Shown in pieces: positions 32,017 through 48,716 of a stretch of DNA of 64,000 nt; the stretch's first letter is position 1, and every line of letters starts with the position of its first letter. The translations under genes were made by a program, and so were the position numbers. A model generated the notes under the pieces. The model searched no databases, was not told the DNA's origin, and saw only the letters and a program-made list of their open reading frames with translations. Origin of the DNA: Amycolatopsis tolypomycina (lineage in GTDB: Bacteria > Actinomycetota > Actinomycetes > Mycobacteriales > Pseudonocardiaceae); contig NZ_FNSO01000002.1 of assembly GCF_900105945.1 (NCBI RefSeq), positions 750,349 through 814,348 on the forward strand, in the 5' to 3' direction.

Positions 32017-33723
32017 TCAGCGGAGAACCGCCGTGATCGGCACGATGGTTCCGTCGGGCACCCACTGGCCCGCGTAGTCGCGGTCCATGAGCATCCCGGG
32101 GGCGTGGGGTTCGCCCGGGTTCATCGGCATGGCGTTGACCTGGGCGGCGGCGAAGATCTGGACGTCACCCGCCGCCCCGCCCGCGCCCAGCCAGTTCCGG
32201 AAGCCGCCGAGGGTCGGGCTTTCGCCGCCGAAGTGGTTGCCGACCGCCACCGCGTAGCCGACGGCGGTCGCCTCCCGCGGGTCGAACCGCAGGGGCAGCG
32301 AGGCGCTCGCGACGGCGTTGACGATCGGCCCGTTCAGCAGCCACGGCGCCAGGTACAGCCCGTACTGGTGGGTGGGTTCGAGGCGCTGCAGCTCGGCCGC
32401 GCGCGTCATCGCCGTGTAGCCGGGACCCCAGCCGGAGACGACGACGAGCGCGGTGTCGGGCCCGGCGTCCGGCCGCACCGCCAAGCCGGTGCGGGCCGCG
32501 GTCTCGCGCACCAGCTTCGCGGCCGCGACTCCGCGCGGCGAGTCGTCGGCGACCAGCGTGACCGCCGACGGCTTCCGGACGGCGAGGAACTCGACCAGCT
32601 TGACGAGCGCTCCCCCGTCCTCGGGGGCCAGCGCGCCGGACGGGCACGCCGTCAGCACGTCGGCGCGGCCGGCGACCAGGCCGCCGAGCGCCGCCGACGC
32701 GCATTCCGGTGCGTCCGCTTCGGCGATCGCCGGGCCGGGCGCGGTGCCCGCGTCGACCTGGACGACCGTGGTCGTGCCGCCGCGGTGGATCTCCAGGTCG
32801 CTGCGCCCGGGTGGCAGCTCGACGTCGGCCCAGGTGCCCTCGGCGCCGGGCCGCGCGACGGCCTTGGTGATCAGGCCGCCGCGGACCCCGGCGGACAGGT
32901 CGTCGCCCGCGCTCGCCGGGAAGTGGACGACGTTGTGCCCCGGCCGCTGCGGGCTGACCAGCACGGGGAACCCCGGCTCGTCGGCCAGCAGCGGTACGCC
33001 CGGCACGGGCAGCGGCGGCGGCACCGGGATCGCGCCGAGCGCGCTCCAGGCGAGGAACGCGACCGCGACCCCCGCCGCGCCGAGGCGGTAGGCGCGGGCC
33101 CGCAGCACCGCCGCGAGCCCGCTCACCACCACGGGCAGGACCACCACGGCCACCACCACGACCCCGAAGACCGTCGTGACCAGCCGCCGGTCGAAGCCGA
33201 GCCCGGACAACCCGAACCGCGCCGCACCGGCGACCACGAGCAGGCCGCCGAGGGTGATGGACAGCGGCCCCGGCCGGACGGCCGCCGTCGCGACCGGACC
33301 GGACAGCGCGAAGCCGAACCAGACCGCCGCCGCGGCGACGAACACCGAGTCGAGCGCGAACTCGACACCGGTCCCGCCCAGCGAGGTTTCCAGGACGACC
33401 AGCGCCAGCAGCGCGACCGACGCCCAGCGCCCGGCCCGCGGCCACCGCGCGAGCACGGGCACGGCCACCGCGAGCACGACGTGCCCGGCCAGCGCGACGA
33501 CGTTGACGTCGGCCGCGAACGCCGACAGCACGGCCAGCAACGCCGACAGCCCGCCGAGGCCGTACAGGGTGAACTGCCGCGTCCGCGGCACCTCCCCCGC
33601 CGGCGGGCGCACCAGGCCACCGCCGGCGAGGAACGCCGTCGAGAGGAGCAACGCCAGCCGGAGGACGAGCGCGAGCACGTCCACTGTGGACGAACCGGTC
33701 ACCGGGTCGTGGTGGTGGTCCAT
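32017..33723 (-). CDS. Polytopic membrane protein with large extracytoplasmic domain
   Basis: A 568-residue protein: about eight membrane helices in residues 14-245, then a soluble domain of about 310 residues. The N-terminus MDHHHDPV is His-rich, and the first helices resemble CopD-type copper proteins only loosely. The external domain has segments such as LVADDSPRGVAAAKLVRETA and ALVVVSGWGPGYTAM that look like an alpha/beta binding fold. It starts 5 bases after the SBP56-like gene, so the two surely form an operon. No activity can be named. Confidence 0.6.
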   Translation of the reverse strand: MDHHHDPVTGSSTVDVLALVLRLALLLSTAFLAGGGLVRPPAGEVPRTRQFTLYGLGGLSALLAVLSAFAADVNVVALAGHVVLAVAVPVLARWPRAGRWASVALLALVVLETSLGGTGVEFALDSVFVAAAAVWFGFALSGPVATAAVRPGPLSITLGGLLVVAGAARFGLSGLGFDRRLVTTVFGVVVVAVVVLPVVVSGLAAVLRARAYRLGAAGVAVAFLAWSALGAIPVPPPLPVPGVPLLADEPGFPVLVSPQRPGHNVVHFPASAGDDLSAGVRGGLITKAVARPGAEGTWADVELPPGRSDLEIHRGGTTTVVQVDAGTAPGPAIAEADAPECASAALGGLVAGRADVLTACPSGALAPEDGGALVKLVEFLAVRKPSAVTLVADDSPRGVAAAKLVRETAARTGLAVRPDAGPDTALVVVSGWGPGYTAMTRAAELQRLEPTHQYGLYLAPWLLNGPIVNAVASASLPLRFDPREATAVGYAVAVGNHFGGESPTLGGFRNWLGAGGAAGDVQIFAAAQVNAMPMNPGEPHAPGMLMDRDYAGQWVPDGTIVPITAVLR

Positions 33724-33728
33724 CGTGC

Positions 33729-35576
33729 CTACCGCACGTCCGCGTCCGCGACCACGAACAGCTCGGAGTGCGGCTTGGCGTTGCCGAACGCCCCGTGCGG
33801 CCAGGACTTGCGGTTGAAGTTGATGCCGACCTGGCCGGTGAACTCGTCCCGGAAGTTCTGGTCGACCGAGACCTTCCCGCCCGGCCCGAGGTTCAGCAGG
33901 TTGACCTTGTGGTCACCGTCCAGCCCGGACCGCGCGACGAAGTAGTTCGACACCGCGAGGTGCTGCGGCGTGTCGGTTTCGTGGTAGAAGCCGTCGCTGC
34001 CGAGCACGAAGTTGTCGTAGGCGCCCCAGTGCGGGCCCGCGCCCGGCGTGCCCGGGTTGATCGGGGCCGCGCCGACGACGGTCGGCAGGTCGCCACCCCC
34101 GCCCTGCTGCGCCTTCGCCTTCGTGTCGATCCGGCCGTCGATGTCCTCGATCCGGTCGCCGGCGTTGACCAGCTTCTGGATGTCGAGGACGTAGACGCCG
34201 CCGGTGGTGCCGGGGTCGTCGGCCGAGAGGGTGCCCTTCTGCCGCCCGACGATCGCGCGGTAGAGGTACTTGTCGTCCGGGCTGGTCTGGATCCAGCCGC
34301 CGTTGGAGCTGCCGCCGTTCGAGTCGTTGTTCGCGTGGATCGCCTTGTTCGCGGCGCCGTCGTCGAACACCTCGATCCAGTGCGGCTCGGCCGCGGTGAT
34401 GTCCGGCGTGTAGAACACCGCGCCGCCCTGCATGGTCTGGGCGAACGCGCCCTTGTGGCCCGGCAGGTTGGTCACGGTGGTCTCCATGACCGCGCGGCTC
34501 TCGGCGTGCAGCGGGTCGGCCGGGTCGGCGCGCGGGCCGTCCGGCAGGTACGAAACCGCCTTCAGCTTCGGGTGGTTGCGGTCGGCGATGTCCCAGGTCC
34601 GCACGGTCGGCCGGCGCAGGTACGGCGAAGGCTGCTTCACCGGGTCGAGGATGATGTTGCGCGGCTCGGCGTAGTCGCTGGTGACGAGGGTGTTCAGGTC
34701 CTCGCGGGCCTGGATGCCGTGCGGGTTGGCGCAGGTCGGCTTGCCCAGCTGCGGCAGGTTGTCGCAGAGCTTGGCGTTGTCGCCCTGCGGCGTCGCGGCC
34801 GGGGACTCCGAGAGGACTTCGGCGTTCTGTCCGAAGTGGACGACCTCGCCGGGGCTGCCCGCGAAGCCGTTGCCGATCTGCGTGGAGCCGTCGGCGTAGG
34901 CGTGCGGGCCGGGGACGACCGGGCCGCCCATGTACGTGCCGTACGCGGTGCCGTCCTTGAGCACCCAGTAGGCGTCCGGGACGCTCCCGCCGAGCGTGTT
35001 CGTCGGCAGGCTGACGCCCTTGAGCTTCAGCTGCGGCAGCGCGCTGACGTCGAAGGCGTACGTCGCCGCGGCGAACAGGGCCCCGGCGTAGATGGTGTCG
35101 CCCTTGTGCCACACGTACTGCATGTGGTGCGGCTCGTTCTCGACGAGCGGGCCGACGGTGGCGGTGTTGACGACCTTGCCGTACGTCGGCGAGCCCTGCG
35201 TCGCGTCGATCACGGCGAGGAAGTCCGGGCCGGGCAGGGCGTTCTTGAGCTTGTTGAGGCCGCCGCCGAGGGTGCCGGGCAGGTTCTTGACGTCCTTGAC
35301 CAGCGTGTCGGCGATGTTCTCGTCACCGGCCCAGACGAGCAGCCACTTCTTGGGCGTGCCGCTCGCCGAGCGCGCGAGGTCCTTCGTCACCAGGTGGTTC
35401 TGCACCCAGTACTGCTTGCCGTCGGACGCGGTCTTCGCGTCGGTGACGGTCTGGACGTCGGCGTAGGCGCCGGTGACGGAACCGGTGTACGTGACGGCGC
35501 CGGCCGCGAGGGCGAGTGCCGCGGCGCCGGTCACCACCTTCCGCCACCGGCCGGAGCGCAACGGGGTTGATCGCAT
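33729..35576 (-). CDS. Secreted SBP56-type (selenium-binding protein/methanethiol oxidase-like) beta-propeller
   Basis: A 615-residue exported protein. The signal peptide ends near TGAYADV. The rest resembles the SBP56 family: DFLAVIDATQGSPTYGKVV, ENEPHHMQYVWHKGD, LNTLVTSDYAEPRNIILD and TSPDDKYLYRAIVG line up in order with segments of mammalian SELENBP1. Members of this family oxidise methanethiol and need copper. Whether this one does is unknown. ATG 35576 with GGGAG upstream. It heads a four-gene operon with a His-rich membrane protein and two small secreted proteins. Confidence 0.65.
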   Translation of the reverse strand: MRSTPLRSGRWRKVVTGAAALALAAGAVTYTGSVTGAYADVQTVTDAKTASDGKQYWVQNHLVTKDLARSASGTPKKWLLVWAGDENIADTLVKDVKNLPGTLGGGLNKLKNALPGPDFLAVIDATQGSPTYGKVVNTATVGPLVENEPHHMQYVWHKGDTIYAGALFAAATYAFDVSALPQLKLKGVSLPTNTLGGSVPDAYWVLKDGTAYGTYMGGPVVPGPHAYADGSTQIGNGFAGSPGEVVHFGQNAEVLSESPAATPQGDNAKLCDNLPQLGKPTCANPHGIQAREDLNTLVTSDYAEPRNIILDPVKQPSPYLRRPTVRTWDIADRNHPKLKAVSYLPDGPRADPADPLHAESRAVMETTVTNLPGHKGAFAQTMQGGAVFYTPDITAAEPHWIEVFDDGAANKAIHANNDSNGGSSNGGWIQTSPDDKYLYRAIVGRQKGTLSADDPGTTGGVYVLDIQKLVNAGDRIEDIDGRIDTKAKAQQGGGGDLPTVVGAAPINPGTPGAGPHWGAYDNFVLGSDGFYHETDTPQHLAVSNYFVARSGLDGDHKVNLLNLGPGGKVSVDQNFRDEFTGQVGINFNRKSWPHGAFGNAKPHSELFVVADADVR

Positions 35577-35874
35577 GGTTCTCCCAGTTCTTTTCGCACG
35601 GACGGAAACCGTTGGGACACAACGGAAGGCTGACGTCAGCGGACCCGAACGGGATATTCGCGCCAAGGGCGCAAAGGGTCCAGTCGTGATCAAAGAATGA
35701 GATCCGACCCGAAAGGGTTAATCTCCCACGAAGTGGGCCGAGTTGACGCGGTCCACTGGGCCGAACGAGTGGCGGCCGAGGCTAGGCCAACCGGCGGTGT
35801 CACGGTTGGTCACAACGGCGCAGCCCCGACGCCTGAACGCCGGGGCCGCTCGTTATGTGTTCGTTATGAAGTGG

Positions 35875-36516
35875 TCAGAGTTTGCTGCCGCAGTCCGAGC
35901 AGAACAGCGCGCCCGGCTTGTTGCCTTCGTTGCCGCAGCCGCCGCAGGTGACCTTCAGGGCCAGCGACGTCCCGCACGACGAACAGAACTTGCCGCCGTC
36001 GGCCTTCAGGCCGCAGCCCGGGCAGGTGACCTTGGCGCGGGTGTCGATGTCCAGGTCCGCCGTCCAGTTCTTCTCGCGGGCCTGCTCCCAGATCTGGTCG
36101 CGCTGGGCCGACGCCTGGGCGCGCGAGATCTCCTCGGCGACGCTGGGCGAGCAGCGCAGGCACTGGCCGATCTCCTCGTTCCAGCACTGGTCGTGGCACA
36201 TCCAGTCGCCGCAGCCTCGGCACTGGCGGAAGCTCGGGGTGATCTCCTCGACCGCCGCCGCCAGTGCCCGGTCCTTGGCCGGCGAGTTCGTCGCGCGGTC
36301 GTAGCGCCACTGGTCGGCCGAATGGCTCAGGTCGCGCAGCGTCCCGCCGAAGAACGAGCCGACCGCGCGAAGCACGCTTCGGCCCGTCTCGATGTTGTCG
36401 CGCTGGAAGGCGGAGCGGAAGCCGTTGCCGCAGCGTTCACACCGGAACTCGAACTGGTACCCCTGCGTGTTCGAGAGGTCCGAGAAGTTGTCCGTGAAAG
36501 GCACCGAGTCAGCCAC
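35875..36516 (-). CDS. Multi zinc-ribbon protein of unknown function
   Basis: A 213-residue soluble protein with many CxxC pairs: FRCERCGNGF, QCRGCGDWMC, QCLRCS, TCPGCGLKADG, FCSSCG, TCGGCG and FCSDCG. These form about four zinc ribbons, three of them in the last 55 residues. GTG 36516 (VADSVPFTDNF) is preferred because upstream codons show no homology-like pattern and overlap the MFS gene end. Role unknown. Such proteins act as scaffolds or nucleic-acid adaptors. Confidence 0.65.
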   Translation of the reverse strand: MADSVPFTDNFSDLSNTQGYQFEFRCERCGNGFRSAFQRDNIETGRSVLRAVGSFFGGTLRDLSHSADQWRYDRATNSPAKDRALAAAVEEITPSFRQCRGCGDWMCHDQCWNEEIGQCLRCSPSVAEEISRAQASAQRDQIWEQAREKNWTADLDIDTRAKVTCPGCGLKADGGKFCSSCGTSLALKVTCGGCGNEGNKPGALFCSDCGSKL

Positions 36517-36577
36517 GGCCCATCTTGGCCGCGCGGCCGCTTCCGCCGGGACGAGAGATTTGCCGACAACGGCCCGG

Positions 36578-37759
36578 CTACCGGCGGTCACGGGGCACGA
36601 GCAGCGCCAACGGGAGCAGGGCCAGTACCCCGCCGACGACCGCGACGAGCGCGTACCCGCCGCCGGCGAACAGCTGGCCGGAGCCCAGCCCGGCCAGCGC
36701 GGACGCCGACCACACCACCGCGTCGACGGTGCCCTGCACCCGGCTGCGCGTCGCCGGGGCGAGGTCGCGGCTCAGCTGCGCGCTGCCGCCGACGAACACC
36801 AGGTTCCAGCCGTACCCGAGCAGGAAGAGCGCGAGCGGCAGCCCGGACGTGTGCGCGGCCGGGGCCGCCAGTGCGGTCGCCGACGCCAGCGCCAGCACGC
36901 CGAGGCCCGCGTTGACCGTCACGGCCGGGCCCCAGCGGTCGGCGATGCGGCCGGACAGCGGTGCCAGCGCGAACATGCCGGCCAGGTGCGCGCTCAGGAC
37001 CCAGCCGACGGTGCCGAGGCCGTGCCCGTGGCTCTGCAGCTGCAACGGCGTCATCGTCATCACCGCGACCATGGCCAGCTGCGCGCCGACCATCGCGGCC
37101 AGCGGGCGCACGACGGCGGGCGAACGCACCGGCCCGCGGGCGGCCCGCACCCGCGGCGGCGGGACGTCCCGCGGCAGGAGAACGGCCGCCAGCGCCGCGG
37201 CCGCCGTCGCGACCACGGCCACCGCGACCGGCCCGGACAGCGACGGCCAGCCGAAGCCGGTCACGACGTGGGCCGCGGGCGCCATGAGCGCCGGACCGGC
37301 GAGCGCGCCGATCGTCCCGGCCCAGACGACGGTGGCCAGCGCGCGGCCCCGGCGTTCCGGCGGGTACAGGTCCGCGGCGAGGTAGCGCGACAGCTGGGCG
37401 CCGCCGTTGCCCACGCCGACCAGCAGGATCCCCAGCAGCAGCGGAAGCACCGACGTCGCGAGCGCGGCGGCGAACGCGACCAGCGCGCCGAGCGCGGCGG
37501 TGCCGTACCCGGCCACCAGGACGCGGCGACGGCCGTTGACCGGCAGCAGCAGGCCCGCACCGAGCGCGCCGCCCGCCGTGCCGAGCACGCTCGCGACGCT
37601 CGGCAGCCCGCTCCAGGCCGTGCCACTGCCCGCGGCGACGATCAGCGTGGCCGCGGTCGTCAGGCCGACCGTGGCCGTGTTCAGCAACGCGACGCCGGCG
37701 AACAGAACCCCCATGGACCGGGTCCGGCCGGCCACCGTGAAAGTCCCCATGACCAGCAA
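36578..37759 (-). CDS. MFS transporter, drug-efflux type
   Basis: A 393-residue protein with about 12 helices in two halves. The loop between helices 2 and 3 (LPVNGRRRVLVAGYG) and the later SGRIADRWGPAV carry the MFS loop pattern. Polar residues within helices and a short C-terminus ending PRDRR suggest an exporter of small molecules. ATG 37759, or 37750 three codons later. It is divergent from an Lrp/AsnC regulator across 86 bases, so that regulator probably controls it. Confidence 0.82.
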   Translation of the reverse strand: MLVMGTFTVAGRTRSMGVLFAGVALLNTATVGLTTAATLIVAAGSGTAWSGLPSVASVLGTAGGALGAGLLLPVNGRRRVLVAGYGTAALGALVAFAAALATSVLPLLLGILLVGVGNGGAQLSRYLAADLYPPERRGRALATVVWAGTIGALAGPALMAPAAHVVTGFGWPSLSGPVAVAVVATAAAALAAVLLPRDVPPPRVRAARGPVRSPAVVRPLAAMVGAQLAMVAVMTMTPLQLQSHGHGLGTVGWVLSAHLAGMFALAPLSGRIADRWGPAVTVNAGLGVLALASATALAAPAAHTSGLPLALFLLGYGWNLVFVGGSAQLSRDLAPATRSRVQGTVDAVVWSASALAGLGSGQLFAGGGYALVAVVGGVLALLPLALLVPRDRR

Positions 37760-37845
37760 CGTTAGGGAATTCGCGACGCGGTTCGAAGGGCCCGTGAACG
37801 GGATTTCGCTCGCCCGGCCCCCGCTTCGGAAGGAAAATGGGGCCC

Positions 37846-38346
37846 ATGACCTTGCGTTCGGAAAAGGCGCTGGACGACGTCGACTGGCGGCTGCTGGACC
37901 TGCTGCAGGCCGACGGGAGGCTGTCGTTCAAGGAGCTCGGCCGGCGGATCAACCTCTCGGCGCCCGCGGTCGCCGAGCGGGTGCGGCGGCTCGAAGAGAC
38001 CGGCGTGATCACCGGTTACCGCGCGCAGGTCGACGCGCGGCGCGCGGGCCAGCCGCTGCAGGCGTTCGTCGAGATGCGCTGCGCGCTGAGCAGCTGCCTG
38101 CTGAAGACGTCGAAGTCCGAGGACTACCCGGAGGTCGTCGAGATCCACCGGCTGAGCGGCGACCACTGCACGATGCTGAAGATCCGGGCGGCGTCGCTCG
38201 AGCACTTCGAGGGCCTGCTGGAGCGGCTGGGCAAGCACGGCGAACTGCGGTCGTCGGTGGTGCTGTCGACGCAGTTCGAAGGACGGCCGGTGCAGCCACC
38301 CTCGGACGACTTCCTGCGCGCGACGACGTCGGAAGGCTGGTCCTGA
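37846..38346 (+). CDS. Lrp/AsnC family transcriptional regulator
   Basis: A 166-residue regulator. The N-terminal winged helix reads DDVDWRLLDLLQADGRLSFK then LGRRINLSAPAVAERVRRLE, and the C-terminal RAM domain has the usual GYRAQVDARRAGQPLQAFVE. ATG 37846 has GGAAGGA at 11 bases. ATG 37837 is only two bases away from that site. It lies divergent from the MFS transporter. Its ligand is unknown, amino acids being usual. Confidence 0.9.
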   Translation: MTLRSEKALDDVDWRLLDLLQADGRLSFKELGRRINLSAPAVAERVRRLEETGVITGYRAQVDARRAGQPLQAFVEMRCALSSCLLKTSKSEDYPEVVEIHRLSGDHCTMLKIRAASLEHFEGLLERLGKHGELRSSVVLSTQFEGRPVQPPSDDFLRATTSEGWS

Positions 38347-38393
38347 CGCCAACGGCGGCTGCGCGTCCGGGGCCGACCTGCTAGACGAGAGGG

Positions 38394-39179
38394 ATGCCGA
38401 TCTTCACTCGCCGGGCGCGTGCGCTCGCCGTCACCCTCGCCGCCCTGGGCGGTCTCGCCGTGCCCGCGCCCGCGCAGGCCGGCACGCCCGGCGCCTTCGT
38501 CGCGCTCTCCGACGTGGCGCCGTCGATCCTGCAGGACATCCGCTACGACACGCCGCACAACTTCGTCGGACAGCGCATCGACGGGTACCGCCGTCCGATG
38601 TGCATCCTGACCCGGCAGGCCGCCGAAGGCCTGCGGAAGGTGCAGGCCCAGGTCGTCCGGCAGGGGTACACGCTCAAGGTGTACGACTGCTACCGGCCGC
38701 AGCGGGCCGTCGACCACTTCGTGCGGTGGGCCAAGGACCTCGCCGACGAGAAGATGAAGGCGGAGTTCTACCCGAACGTCGCCAAGGACCGGCTCTTCGC
38801 CGACGGGTACATCGCCGAGAAGTCCGGGCACAGCCGCGGCAGCACGATGGACCTCACCCTCGTGCGCATCCCGCCGCCGGTCCAGCGGCCGTACCGCCCG
38901 GGCGAGCCGCTCGTGCCCTGCTTCGCGCCGCGGGACCAGCGGTTCCCCGACAACACCGTCGACATGGGCACCGGTTATGACTGCTTCGACCCGCTCGCCC
39001 ACACCGACAACCCGGCGATCTCCGGCGCCGCGAGGCAGCACCGCGACCTCCTGCGTTCGACGATGGCCGCGGCGGGCTTCCGCAACCTGCCCGAGGAGTG
39101 GTGGCACTTCACCCTGAACGGCGAACCGTTCCCGGACACCTACTTCGACTTCCCGGTGTCGCGGGGCAGCCTGCACTGA
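38394..39179 (+). CDS. Secreted D-Ala-D-Ala dipeptidase (VanX-like, M15D)
   Basis: A 261-residue exported zinc peptidase. After a signal peptide (cleavage near AQAG, residue 29) the family motifs appear: YDCYRP (Arg101 in the VanX site), SGHSRGSTMD with zinc ligands His146 and Asp153, and EEWWHF with catalytic Glu235 and zinc ligand His238. Such enzymes cut D-Ala-D-Ala dipeptides. In actinobacteria secreted forms may recycle cell-wall material. There is no vanHA near, so a glycopeptide-resistance role is not indicated. Confidence 0.9.
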   Translation: MPIFTRRARALAVTLAALGGLAVPAPAQAGTPGAFVALSDVAPSILQDIRYDTPHNFVGQRIDGYRRPMCILTRQAAEGLRKVQAQVVRQGYTLKVYDCYRPQRAVDHFVRWAKDLADEKMKAEFYPNVAKDRLFADGYIAEKSGHSRGSTMDLTLVRIPPPVQRPYRPGEPLVPCFAPRDQRFPDNTVDMGTGYDCFDPLAHTDNPAISGAARQHRDLLRSTMAAAGFRNLPEEWWHFTLNGEPFPDTYFDFPVSRGSLH

Positions 39180-39187
39180 AACGGAAA

Positions 39188-39220
39188 GCGCCCCGCGGTC
39201 CATTGTGGACCACGGGGCGC
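39188..39220. terminator. Bidirectional hairpin between convergent genes
   Basis: GCGCCCCGCGGTCCA (39188-39202) pairs with TGGACCACGGGGCGC (39206-39220) with one mismatch and a 3-base loop, between the VanX-like gene and the LAxTG gene. Confidence 0.75.
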
Positions 39221-39232
39221 CCTGTTTCCTGG

Positions 39233-40981
39233 TTACGCCGAGCGACGGCGGCGGGCGCCGAACACCAGGCCGCCGCCGAGCGCGAGGGCGAGCAGCGCCA
39301 GTGCGCCGAGACCGAGCGCGTCGACACCGGTGCTGGCCAGCCCGGAGGGGCCGCTCTGGCCGCCACCCGTGCCGCCGCCCGGACCGGTCGTCGTGGTCGG
39401 GGCGCCGGCCGTGCAGTCGGCCGGGTTGACCGGCACCGTCGGCAGCGGCGCGTCACCTTCCTCCGCGTCGATCCGCACCTGGACGGGCCGCTCGGCCGGA
39501 CCGCGGACGTAGATCACGGCCGGGTTCTCGTACTTGATCTTCCAGCCCTTCGGCGGCAGGAGGTACAGCTGGTAGTCGGGCCCGGGCGCCACGTCGTGGA
39601 ACTCGAAGTGCCCGTTCGCGTCGGTCGTCCGCTCGGCGGTGACCGGGCAGTGCCCGTCGGACACGAGCACGACCTTGGTGCCGGCGACGCCCTGCTTCAC
39701 CCCGCCCTGCTCACCGTAGACGGCCACGTCACCCACGATGGTCGCCTTGCCGCCGGGCACCGACGCCTCGTCAGCGGCGAGCGCGTGGTTGTCGAGGTCG
39801 ACGCCGCGGTAGCCGAAGTCGCAGCTCACCGTGACGATGCCGCGGTCGAGAGCGCCCGCCGGCACCTGCTCGGTGACGTCGATCGTGCGGGTCTCACCCG
39901 GCGCGATCCGCACCCCGTCGCCGGCGAGGTCGCCCCAGCCCGGCCCCGTGCCCTTCAGGGCGTACGAGGCACCGAAGCGGTCGCATTCGGCCACGATGCC
40001 GGTGAGCGGCACCGAGCCGGAGTTCGTCAGCTTCACGGCGACGTGCGCCAGATCGCCGACCTGGTAGCTGTCCTGGGTGAAGGCCATCGACGCGGTGAGC
40101 TTGCCGTCGAGCGGCGGCGCCCCGCGGACGAGCAGCTCCGTGTCCGCTCCGACCTCGATGTTCTGGAACGGGAACAGCCACCCGCCGAGCACGTCCCCGC
40201 CGAAGTGGTACTTGGCCGCCGGGATCTCGCCGAAGTCGAAGTGCCCGCCCTTGCCGCTCGTCGCCTGGTAGGTGAGGGAGCTGTACCGCAAGGTGAGCGT
40301 GATGCCGGTCAGCTCCTCGCCGGCGTCGAACGTGCCGTTGCCGTTCGCGTCGCCGTACACGACGCCGGTCGCGTGCCCGGGCGTCTTCTCGAGCTTGATC
40401 GGGATGTCGAAGCCGGGGGCGACGCCGTGGCCGTCCTTGTCGTAGACGAAGCCGCGCAGGTTCGCGTGGTCCTGGCTGATGTCCTGGAGCTGCCCGACGA
40501 CCGCCTGGGTGAAGGTCTCGCCCGGCTGCAGCGTCACCCCGGGCTTCCCGCTGAGCGGGCCCCAGCCGTCGATGAACGGGACCACGAGGTCGTCGGGCTT
40601 GTCGAACCACTGGGCGACCTGCAGCCCCTCGGCGGGCACGCTGCGCGGGTTGTGGATCTTGATGGTGAAGTGGACGTCCGCATTGGTCGGGTACGAATCC
40701 GCGATGTCGAACGAAACGTCGAGATCCGGCTGCGGAACGGGATCGTCCTGCGGCTGCGCCGCCGCGGGCTTGCTCTCCGGCTGGGTCGAACTCGGCGGTG
40801 GCACTTCCGAACTGGGCGGCGCCTCCGACGGGGATGGCACTGTGGACGGCGCGGTCGACGTCGGTGTCGGCGCCGGGTCCTCCGCGGCCGCCGGGCCGGC
40901 GAACGCGCTGGTCAGCACGGCCGCGGCCGTCAGTGCGGCGAAGATGCGCGCGACGGATCTCGCGCCTCTGGATGTGTTCAC
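39233..40981 (-). CDS. Sortase-anchored surface protein (LAxTG) with adhesin-like domains
   Basis: A 582-residue cell-wall protein. The signal peptide is near residues 1-33, followed by a Thr/Ser/Pro-rich stalk to about residue 85, then several beta-sandwich domains. One contains the SdrD-B-like sequence GVVYGDANGNGTFDAGEELT. A carboxypeptidase-like repeat fold may follow (GVAGTKVVLVSDG, DANGHFEFHDVAPG). The end is LASTG, a hydrophobic helix and RRRRSA, the sorting signal used by class E sortases of actinobacteria. Probably ligand binding or wall architecture. Confidence 0.75.
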   Translation of the reverse strand: MNTSRGARSVARIFAALTAAAVLTSAFAGPAAAEDPAPTPTSTAPSTVPSPSEAPPSSEVPPPSSTQPESKPAAAQPQDDPVPQPDLDVSFDIADSYPTNADVHFTIKIHNPRSVPAEGLQVAQWFDKPDDLVVPFIDGWGPLSGKPGVTLQPGETFTQAVVGQLQDISQDHANLRGFVYDKDGHGVAPGFDIPIKLEKTPGHATGVVYGDANGNGTFDAGEELTGITLTLRYSSLTYQATSGKGGHFDFGEIPAAKYHFGGDVLGGWLFPFQNIEVGADTELLVRGAPPLDGKLTASMAFTQDSYQVGDLAHVAVKLTNSGSVPLTGIVAECDRFGASYALKGTGPGWGDLAGDGVRIAPGETRTIDVTEQVPAGALDRGIVTVSCDFGYRGVDLDNHALAADEASVPGGKATIVGDVAVYGEQGGVKQGVAGTKVVLVSDGHCPVTAERTTDANGHFEFHDVAPGPDYQLYLLPPKGWKIKYENPAVIYVRGPAERPVQVRIDAEEGDAPLPTVPVNPADCTAGAPTTTTGPGGGTGGGQSGPSGLASTGVDALGLGALALLALALGGGLVFGARRRRSA

Positions 40982-41096
40982 GAACAGTCACCCCTGATTA
41001 CCCGTTGGAAACGCGCAAAGCCCCCGAACCGCGTGAACCGGCTCACTCTAGCCGCATCCGGGGCGGGTGAATACCCGATCAGGTGACAAAAGGAGG

Positions 41097-41130
41097 AAAG
41101 GCCCCCGCCGGAAACCCGGCGGGGGCCTTT
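41097..41130 (-). terminator. Terminator after rpoC
   Basis: AAAGGCCCCCGCCG pairs with CGGCGGGGGCCTTT, starting 16 bases after the rpoC stop. A strong intrinsic terminator, symmetrical enough to stop both strands. Confidence 0.85.
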
Positions 41131-41146
41131 CTCGTCAAAAACCTCG

Positions 41147-45058
<3,912 letters not shown>

Positions 45059-45146
45059 GTCTGAATCCCCTTGGGGTTGTTTCGGCTAGAGAGGGGTCGG
45101 CGGGCGAGGCGGGACCCACGGGAGGCAGGTCCCGCCTCAGCTCCGG

Positions 45147-48650
<3,504 letters not shown>

Positions 48651-48686
48651 GATGCGTCCTTCCGGGGACAATGAGCGGTGACGGCC

Positions 48687-48716
48687 GCCATAGCAACAGC
48701 TATCAGCGACTGTCAA
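48687..48716 (-). promoter_or_regulatory. Candidate rpoB promoter
   Basis: On the - strand a perfect TTGACA (48716-48711) is followed after 18 bases by TATGGC (48692-48687), leaving a leader of roughly 30 bases before the TTG start of rpoB. A second possible -10 (TAGGAT) lies about 25 bases further upstream. Confidence 0.55.

Noticed and set aside
38394..39179. Glycopeptide-resistance gene vanX
   Set aside because: The enzyme has a signal peptide, and no vanH, vanA or regulator is adjacent.
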